NCBI RefSeq assembly: GCF_041925275.1
Contig: NZ_JBHEUZ010000015.1
Span: 62,001-126,000, forward strand
Origin: Parapedobacter pyrenivorans_A
GTDB taxonomy: Bacteria > Bacteroidota > Bacteroidia > Sphingobacteriales > Sphingobacteriaceae
DNA length: 64,000 nucleotides
Reading direction: 5' to 3'
Below the pieces are notes generated by a model. It saw only the letters and a list, made by a program, of their open reading frames with translations, was not told the origin of the DNA and made no database searches. The position numbers were made by a program, and so were the translations under genes. How positions within the stretch are numbered: position 1 is the stretch's first letter; each line of letters opens with the position of its first letter. This document shows, piece by piece, positions 58,762 to 64,000 of the stretch.

Positions 58762-61026
58762 TTATGCGGTCGTATTTTCCATTAATTCAGCTAACGTAAT
58801 ACTAAACGGAACCGCTGCCTCCCTGCCCTTTTGATACCCTTTTAGTCTGCGAACATCCCATTGATAAATGACAGGAATATCTAATATGGGCTTAATGTTA
58901 AAAACAAGATATTGAAATTGACTGGGACGGCTAGGATACTCATGCTCGACCAACCGTTTGTTACTAAATATGCAAGGTCCTTCCCCTTCAATCTCGAAAA
59001 AGAGGTTGCTTACTTTGTTATTAGGCCCATGTAACAAAAGCAACTTAGCTCCCATAATAGCGGGATTAAAGACGTTTTCGCTACCCCGGCCTTCTAATCG
59101 CAAATTATACAACAGTTTCTCTTGAATCCATGCCAGTTGAACGTCCGTTTTGTAATATGCAACTAACACGTAAACGTCTTGCGGCGGAATCATTCGGTCA
59201 CTGTTACTGAAGGTCGGATACCATCCGCGGTAGGGCGTAGGACACGTCTCTCGAAAGGTATCGTAAACTCTATGAGCTAAACGCGCTTGTTGAGATGCTC
59301 TGTTACCAAGATGATCAATAACCTCAACGATAAACTGCTTAAACGAGCGTAACCCGCTTTGATCTGATGAGGGGCGGATATGAAATGCACCTAATCCGGG
59401 CAAAAGCTCGTGATACCCGACTTGACGATAATTTTGATTGCCCGGATATAAGATGTAAGCCCCTGCTGTTCGGCGGATGGCATCACGATAGGCATGCATT
59501 TTCAAAAGGTCGACTCTTTTGTAGTCGAGTTGCTTTGGTGGTAACTCAACTTCTGGAGCGCGATCGAAAAGTTCTGAGATCGCTTCTACCTTATACTTGG
59601 CGTCGAAATGGAGATGGACCATAAGCTCGGCCTCCTCGGCTTCTTTTGCCGATAATTCGGCTGGCCAAACACTTAATGTATAATCGGGCCGCATAGGCAA
59701 TGTCCAACTTCCGCCTTGCGGGTAAGCAGAAGAGCCCGAAAAAGAGCGGTTATATGAATATTCAACACGCAGTTTACGTCCTCTTACTTCGTGCACGCCT
59801 GATAAGCCAATATGCCTACCTGCCTTTAATTGCAGATGCATGCCATCGGTTGTGGGTACAATCAGCCGTTGTATATCGACATCGTCAAGCTGAAATATAT
59901 CTTGAAAAATCACAAGTAACTTGAAAAATAGCCAATATTCGTATAACGTAGCTACATCGCGTTTACCAGCTTCGTAAACATCATCTCCACCCTGCCAAAT
60001 GAGCTTGGCGGCTAAATCAAACATATGCCACACACGGGTGATTTCACGATAGCCTTCCTTACGTTGTAGAACAGGACTATTTAGCTTGATTTGTTCAAGT
60101 TTGCCGATTTGACGAAAGAATGAGTGACTTAGCCATTGTTCCAATCGAGTAATCAGTGCATTGGCCTCTAAGGCGGTCTGGCTTGCTACGGGTGCATAGC
60201 GTGCAACGTCTTGAGCAAACTGTGTAAAAGCCATGAGCACGTGTTTAATGAAACGATTCTCTGGCGTATCAAAAATCTCTTGCCGGCATTTTTGAGTGAT
60301 ATGCAATGGCACGGACTCGATGTGACCACGCAACTGATGATGCGCTGGCAGCTGGCCTCTGTTTGACGAACCTGCAATTTGCCGGACAATACCCGAAGTA
60401 ATGCGTTTGACTCGGCGTATGTCGGTGTGCTGATAATCGTCTTTCCACGTGCTAGTTGGCGCCTGTAATATACGATGAATTGCATCTTGAAATTCGGGGG
60501 CTTCTACCATGGATCGTACAAAGGCAAAGCGCTGATACAGGGTCTTAGCATCTGTGGAAAAGTTAGAAATAAGCTGCTGAGACACTGGCGAATTATGATG
60601 TAAAAGAAGCTCTGTGCAGTATTCGGTGATATCTGCCAACATGGCTCGATACTCCGTAAGATAGTCTGTTTTTGATGAGCGCACTTCTACCGTGATAGTG
60701 CCAATTCTGCTGGGGTTATCGCGGTGCTCTACAGTTAATTGAAGTCTTCCGACATAGGTATTGGGGACTATGCGCCCACTGTGTGGGTACACTATAGATG
60801 GCTGAATAATTCGGTTTAAGCGAGAGTTGATAAGTATTTCATAGCTAGAATCATCGATTTCGTACTCGTAAGAATAGCCTTCTTTCAATTGATAGGGAGA
60901 AATTCCGTCCTCTTCGGGATAGATATAGCGAATACTATCCGGATCTGATGATAACGAATAAATCCGAATGGTAACCGAAGTATCCTTGCTTATAGGAACG
61001 ATAATATTTGACGGCTGAGCTGCCAT
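58762..61026 (-). CDS. DUF2357/PD-(D/E)XK nuclease, McrC-like subunit
   Basis: A 754-residue protein. The N-terminal and middle parts match DUF2357 (VTIRIYSLSSDPDSIRYIYP; TPENRFIKHVLMAFTQFAQD; a CR-like RGHIESVPLHITQKCR). The C-terminal part has LMVHLHFDAKYKVEAI, the PDDEXK_7-type motif (D-A-K) of McrC-like nucleases. With the McrB-like AAA+ protein encoded 8 bases upstream it should form a GTP/ATP-driven modification-dependent nuclease. It is expected to be cytoplasmic. All recognisable parts are present. Confidence 0.85.
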   Translation of the reverse strand: MAAQPSNIIVPISKDTSVTIRIYSLSSDPDSIRYIYPEEDGISPYQLKEGYSYEYEIDDSSYEILINSRLNRIIQPSIVYPHSGRIVPNTYVGRLQLTVEHRDNPSRIGTITVEVRSSKTDYLTEYRAMLADITEYCTELLLHHNSPVSQQLISNFSTDAKTLYQRFAFVRSMVEAPEFQDAIHRILQAPTSTWKDDYQHTDIRRVKRITSGIVRQIAGSSNRGQLPAHHQLRGHIESVPLHITQKCRQEIFDTPENRFIKHVLMAFTQFAQDVARYAPVASQTALEANALITRLEQWLSHSFFRQIGKLEQIKLNSPVLQRKEGYREITRVWHMFDLAAKLIWQGGDDVYEAGKRDVATLYEYWLFFKLLVIFQDIFQLDDVDIQRLIVPTTDGMHLQLKAGRHIGLSGVHEVRGRKLRVEYSYNRSFSGSSAYPQGGSWTLPMRPDYTLSVWPAELSAKEAEEAELMVHLHFDAKYKVEAISELFDRAPEVELPPKQLDYKRVDLLKMHAYRDAIRRTAGAYILYPGNQNYRQVGYHELLPGLGAFHIRPSSDQSGLRSFKQFIVEVIDHLGNRASQQARLAHRVYDTFRETCPTPYRGWYPTFSNSDRMIPPQDVYVLVAYYKTDVQLAWIQEKLLYNLRLEGRGSENVFNPAIMGAKLLLLHGPNNKVSNLFFEIEGEGPCIFSNKRLVEHEYPSRPSQFQYLVFNIKPILDIPVIYQWDVRRLKGYQKGREAAVPFSITLAELMENTTA

Positions 61027-61034
61027 ATATAGTA

Positions 61035-62915
61035 TTATGCTTCTGCGAAGCTAGTGAAACCGTCTCTTTCAGCGTGCTGATACATTCTCCTTAACTTTTC
61101 AAACGAGACCGGGAAACGGATATAATCCGCCTCGATGTCTTTCGTTTCGATAGTGACATCCTTAGTTTCGGCCCTTTCGTGCAAACACAATTTCGCCAAA
61201 ACAGCGAGTGGACCAGAGAGCTTCCGTTTTGAGCCATGTAGTTTAGGCAGGAGCTTTTGAACAATAGCGATATCTATCGCGATGTCGATGGCTTTCTCGC
61301 CATAATCTTCTTCCATCCCGAGAACACGGTCTACCAACCGATATACTTCCATAATCGTTCGATAGCCAAACTCTGCGCCTATGGGTTTTAGTTCATTAAA
61401 GAATCGAGTCAAAAATGTATTAACCTTCTCCTTGTAAAGATCGGTCTCAATTGCCCTAGCCGTTTGAGTTAAAAAGCTCTGTGCCATATCGCTTCCTAGA
61501 AAATCAATAGCAATCGGCCTTTCAATAACTTTCTGGTCCAAAAAATTGGCAAGCTCAGCCTCACTAACCTGAAACTCGATGACGTTTGCCCGATCTAGCA
61601 CTTTGGGACTAAACATATATGTCGTTTCATCTACGTTTACCGTCCCGATTAAATATAAATTTGGAGAAAGTGTGACTGAGGGCGGTATGCCACTAATAGC
61701 GGTATTACCACTATGCAGCGTGATCTTATCCCCCGATTCCATAACACTCAAAAAGTCCGCGAAATACCGCTCTACATGGCTGAGATTCATTTCATCTAAT
61801 ATGAGAAAGTATGGTTTTTCTGGATGTTTCTCTGCTTCGATGATTAATTGCAAAGCGCAATTATCGGGTTTAACATATTCTTCGCTGTTGAGCGCGTTTG
61901 GAAATCCTAATAGTGGTTCCCGATTACCCCAGTCGGCACCCACTGGTACAATACAGTATTGATTAGGCTCGTTGACGATCCACTTCGCAAAGGAAGTAGC
62001 TAACTTGGTTTTTCCAGATCCGGCCAACCCGGTAAGGATTAGAAAACGTTTGGCTTGTAAAGAGGCAATAAAGCGCTTAATTGTCGCATTTGAAAAGATG
62101 AGATTTGCCTCCTTCGTAGCCTGAGAGAAGCTGGTCCACGTAAACGGTTTTTGTGACATATCAATTGTCTTTTCTTCTTGTTTATCACCTAGGTCTATCG
62201 ACTTATAAAAGTCGATAAGCTGGTTCAAATCGTTATTAGCCTCGCTTTCTGATACGTTAACCCGTTTTCCGTCAGATGTAACGTTATAAGCTTTGTACAC
62301 ATGGGAAGTGCCATACCTCTTTGGCTGTTCTTTGAAATTTTTAACGAAATATTCTTCAATAGATTCGCTATCCACGGGCCAATCATATCTAGGAGAATCC
62401 GTTTCACTAACGCCATATGCTAACAACAATAAATCCTTGTCTTTATAATACAGGTAGACGGGATACAAACTACCAGAAGAAACGCTTTGTCCCTCTCTTA
62501 AAAATGCAATCCAGGGGATATTGGCTCTTGCACCCTGACCAAAACTAACTTTGACTGCAATATTTCTAAAGCTTTTTGGATAATTATCTACTTTCAAGTT
62601 TACAACTGGGTCGTTCGCTTGCTTCAAAAACTTATCAAGAAAGAAGAAAAACTGTTTCGGTTCGATAACAAATCCGTGGGTACGAAGCAGTTTAAAACAT
62701 TCCGTGCCTTCGCCCCCTCGAAAGGCGGGACGATTCAGTTCTATTCCGTTGGCAAACTTGTTTGCCAAAGAAACCACAAGTTTAGGTGGGTATTCCTTCC
62801 CATTATATATGAGGTCATAATATAGCGATTGGGCATCGCTTGGGGCACCTTTGTCATCTATCTCTTTGATCGCTTCCAACAAGTGTTTCTTCTTGATATT
62901 CTTCGGAATCTCCAT
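61035..62915 (-). CDS. McrB-like AAA+ motor of a type IV restriction system
   Basis: A 626-residue protein. Residues 1-70 carry an N-terminal head (KKHLLEAIKEIDDKGAPSDA...YPPKLVVSLANKF) similar to ScoMcrA-type heads. Next is a DUF3578/MrcB_N-like target-recognition domain (DPVVNLKVDNYPKSFRNIAV...GSLYPVYLYYKDKDLLLLAY). The AAA+ domain has Walker A ILTGLAGSGKTKLA, Walker B YFLILDEMNLSHVERYF and the McrB-type IGTVNVDETT. It should recognise modified DNA and drive the DUF2357 nuclease. The ATG at 62915 is chosen over an upstream TTG. Confidence 0.87.
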   Translation of the reverse strand: MEIPKNIKKKHLLEAIKEIDDKGAPSDAQSLYYDLIYNGKEYPPKLVVSLANKFANGIELNRPAFRGGEGTECFKLLRTHGFVIEPKQFFFFLDKFLKQANDPVVNLKVDNYPKSFRNIAVKVSFGQGARANIPWIAFLREGQSVSSGSLYPVYLYYKDKDLLLLAYGVSETDSPRYDWPVDSESIEEYFVKNFKEQPKRYGTSHVYKAYNVTSDGKRVNVSESEANNDLNQLIDFYKSIDLGDKQEEKTIDMSQKPFTWTSFSQATKEANLIFSNATIKRFIASLQAKRFLILTGLAGSGKTKLATSFAKWIVNEPNQYCIVPVGADWGNREPLLGFPNALNSEEYVKPDNCALQLIIEAEKHPEKPYFLILDEMNLSHVERYFADFLSVMESGDKITLHSGNTAISGIPPSVTLSPNLYLIGTVNVDETTYMFSPKVLDRANVIEFQVSEAELANFLDQKVIERPIAIDFLGSDMAQSFLTQTARAIETDLYKEKVNTFLTRFFNELKPIGAEFGYRTIMEVYRLVDRVLGMEEDYGEKAIDIAIDIAIVQKLLPKLHGSKRKLSGPLAVLAKLCLHERAETKDVTIETKDIEADYIRFPVSFEKLRRMYQHAERDGFTSFAEA

Positions 62916-62990
62916 AAGTATGGCATTAGCGTTAGTCAATTCTCAAATTTAAGCATAAAATTTTGGCCCATTCAGCACATCTTATAAGAA

Positions 62991-63233
62991 ATTGGCAACG
63001 GAACCCTAAAAGTAGGCACGGGTCACAGTTGGATATCGTCTTTTGCTGAAACGTATAACGGCAGCTTGCCGACAGACAGACGCGCCATTGCTAACGAGGT
63101 GATAAAAAGATTCTTCGAAGGTAGTGCGATTTCTGCAATATATCGTTGGCCTCAAATCTACTTCGCTTTGCGTGGTATGGAAGTAGATTACAGAAGCTCG
63201 CTCGTAAAGTTAGTAAAAAGTTTATATTTTTGA
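62991..63233 (+). pseudogene. Open fragment without a start, unidentified
   Basis: An 80-codon open frame from just after a stop, including IGNGTLKVGTGHSWISSFAE, SLPTDRRAIANEVIKRFFEG and AIYRWPQIYFALRGMEVDYR, ending LYF. There is no usable start before the middle. The residue mix is protein-like, but it could be a random frame. If real it is the C-terminal part of a lost gene. Family not recognised. Confidence 0.25.
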
Positions 63234-63251
63234 CCATACCTCACTAACGCT

Positions 63252-63452
63252 ATGCTCATCGTTACCGGTGTCTTCATCATCTAACACGCCAAGATACTGA
63301 CCTGCCAGCGCAGCAGCACCAAGCACCTACCGCTGAAATGGGAATTATCGCTCGAAGAACATGCCGGCACCAAATGGGTAACCGCAGGTGAGCTTGACCA
63401 ATACGACTGGGCACCTGCCGATGTGCCGATTGTTGAACAACTCAAATTGTAG
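63252..63452 (+). pseudogene. Decayed Nudix (MutT-type) hydrolase gene
   Basis: The frame starts MLIVTGVFII, hits TAA at 63282-63284, and continues HAKILTCQRSSTKHLPLKWE, the usual start of (8-oxo)-dGTP pyrophosphatases. It then jumps directly to LSLEEHAGTKWVTAGELDQY and DWAPADVPIVEQLKL, the end of such proteins. The whole Nudix box (GX5EX7REUXEEXGU) is deleted, and a stop codon interrupts the N-terminus. It cannot encode an active hydrolase. A TATTTTTG box lies about 20 bases upstream. Confidence 0.7.
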
Positions 63453-63679
63453 TGCAGACGAGTCTGCAGTTAGGATTTCGTCTTCAACGAGCCACTGAAA
63501 TTCTCATTGTCTGCTTGTAATAATTTCGCAACAGGTTGTTGCGAAAATGAGGAAGGCCTCGGCTTCTCTACCATCTGTTTAATTATTCGTGTATCGAGAA
63601 GCAACCGGAGCAATCGCTGATCGATGTATGGAAATCAACTGGTTTTTTCATCATGATGATAGATAAACCTTAAAATATT

Positions 63680-64000
63680 ATGGCTGAATTGATCGACGGA
63701 CGGAGGCTGCAACCCAGGGTTGACCTCACGGCAATGGTAGATCTGGCTTTCTTGCTGATCACCTTCTTTATGCTTACCACCAACCTCAACAAGCAGCAAG
63801 CGCTCGATGTGGCAATGCCCGACATCACAGACTCGACTGACTTCTTCCCGCTGGCAGATAACCGTACAGTAACCCTGCTGCTCGGAGAGGGTGGCCGTGT
63901 AGACTGGTATTGGGGCTTGCTGGACAAACCGCTGGAAGGGCCACACTCGACCGTTATGGGCAAAGGCGGCATTCGGCAGGTGCTGCTGCAGAAGAAAGAT
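63680..64000 (+). CDS. exbD: ExbD/TolR biopolymer transport protein, cut by the window end
   Basis: The first 107 residues: MAELIDGRRLQPRVDLTAMV, then VDLAFLLITFFMLTTNLNKQQALDVAMPD. The DLTAMVDLAFLLITFFM helix is the ExbD/TolR transmembrane signature, including the proton-relay aspartate. ExbD with ExbB and TonB powers outer-membrane uptake, including the SusC receptors. The rest of the gene lies beyond base 64000. The gap 63453-63679 shows nothing else. Confidence 0.85.
   Translation, partial: MAELIDGRRLQPRVDLTAMVDLAFLLITFFMLTTNLNKQQALDVAMPDITDSTDFFPLADNRTVTLLLGEGGRVDWYWGLLDKPLEGPHSTVMGKGGIRQVLLQKKD

Overview
The window comes from a Bacteroidota genome, most likely a Sphingobacteriaceae-type organism. 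The evidence is the C-terminus of GldN (gliding/type IX secretion), two SusC/SusD outer-membrane import loci (one with a FecI/FecR pair), TAnnTTTG-type promoter boxes before several genes, and several Bacteroidota-specific families (DUF5675, DUF4943, MauE-linked TlpA). The backbone genes are GC-rich. The ATPase genes at 34-36 and 39-45 kb and most of 53-63 kb are visibly more AT-rich, which suggests acquired DNA. No tRNA, rRNA or CRISPR array was seen.

Layout. 1-5.7 kb: gldN tail, a JmjC/cupin protein, RidA, an EamA transporter, RecG and a secreted coiled-coil protein. 5.87-8.8 kb: a TPP riboswitch heading a tight four-gene operon (methyltransferase, AIR-synthase/HypE-like, ThiE-like, Trm112-like). 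8.8-12.6 kb: a CE15-type esterase and a Tat-exported phospholipase C. 12.6-19 kb: small membrane/lipoproteins, a large MG2/TonB-plug protein and a zinc metalloprotease. 19-27.3 kb: an ECF sigma/FecR/SusC/SusD/metallophosphatase locus. 27.5-29.5 kb: a helically phased hexamer array and a phage-like DUF5675/holin-like cassette. 29.5-30.7 kb: a toxin-antitoxin pair with a broken PIN toxin and two paralogous tiny DNA-binding proteins. 30.9-34.2 kb: a lipoprotein/membrane/histidine kinase/NarL regulator/Crp cluster.

34-45 kb is the most unusual part. Four AAA+ ATPase genes with PD-(D/E)XK-type C-termini (DUF234/DUF4143) sit directly against 3' ends of other genes, and those 3' ends occur in extra copies around them: 64 bp of the crp-like gene flanks ATPase A, and 141, 61 and 24 bp pieces of the 38.5-39.6 kb gene lie around ATPases B-D and a fossil site. 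Each ATPase also has its own private repeat or palindrome just upstream. This looks like a family of self-inserting ATPase-nuclease cassettes that duplicate the target gene's 3' end. No integrase or transposase is visible.

45-53 kb: a MauE/TlpA/SusCD locus, including a MauE protein fused to a second signal-peptide-like domain. 53.6-63 kb: an accessory island with an XRE regulator, a DUF1016 nuclease, an ORF6N protein, decayed genes, and a four-gene minus-strand block (McrB-like, DUF2357/PD-(D/E)XK, GHKL ATPase, STAS-like) that reads as a type IV restriction/defence operon. The window ends inside an exbD gene.
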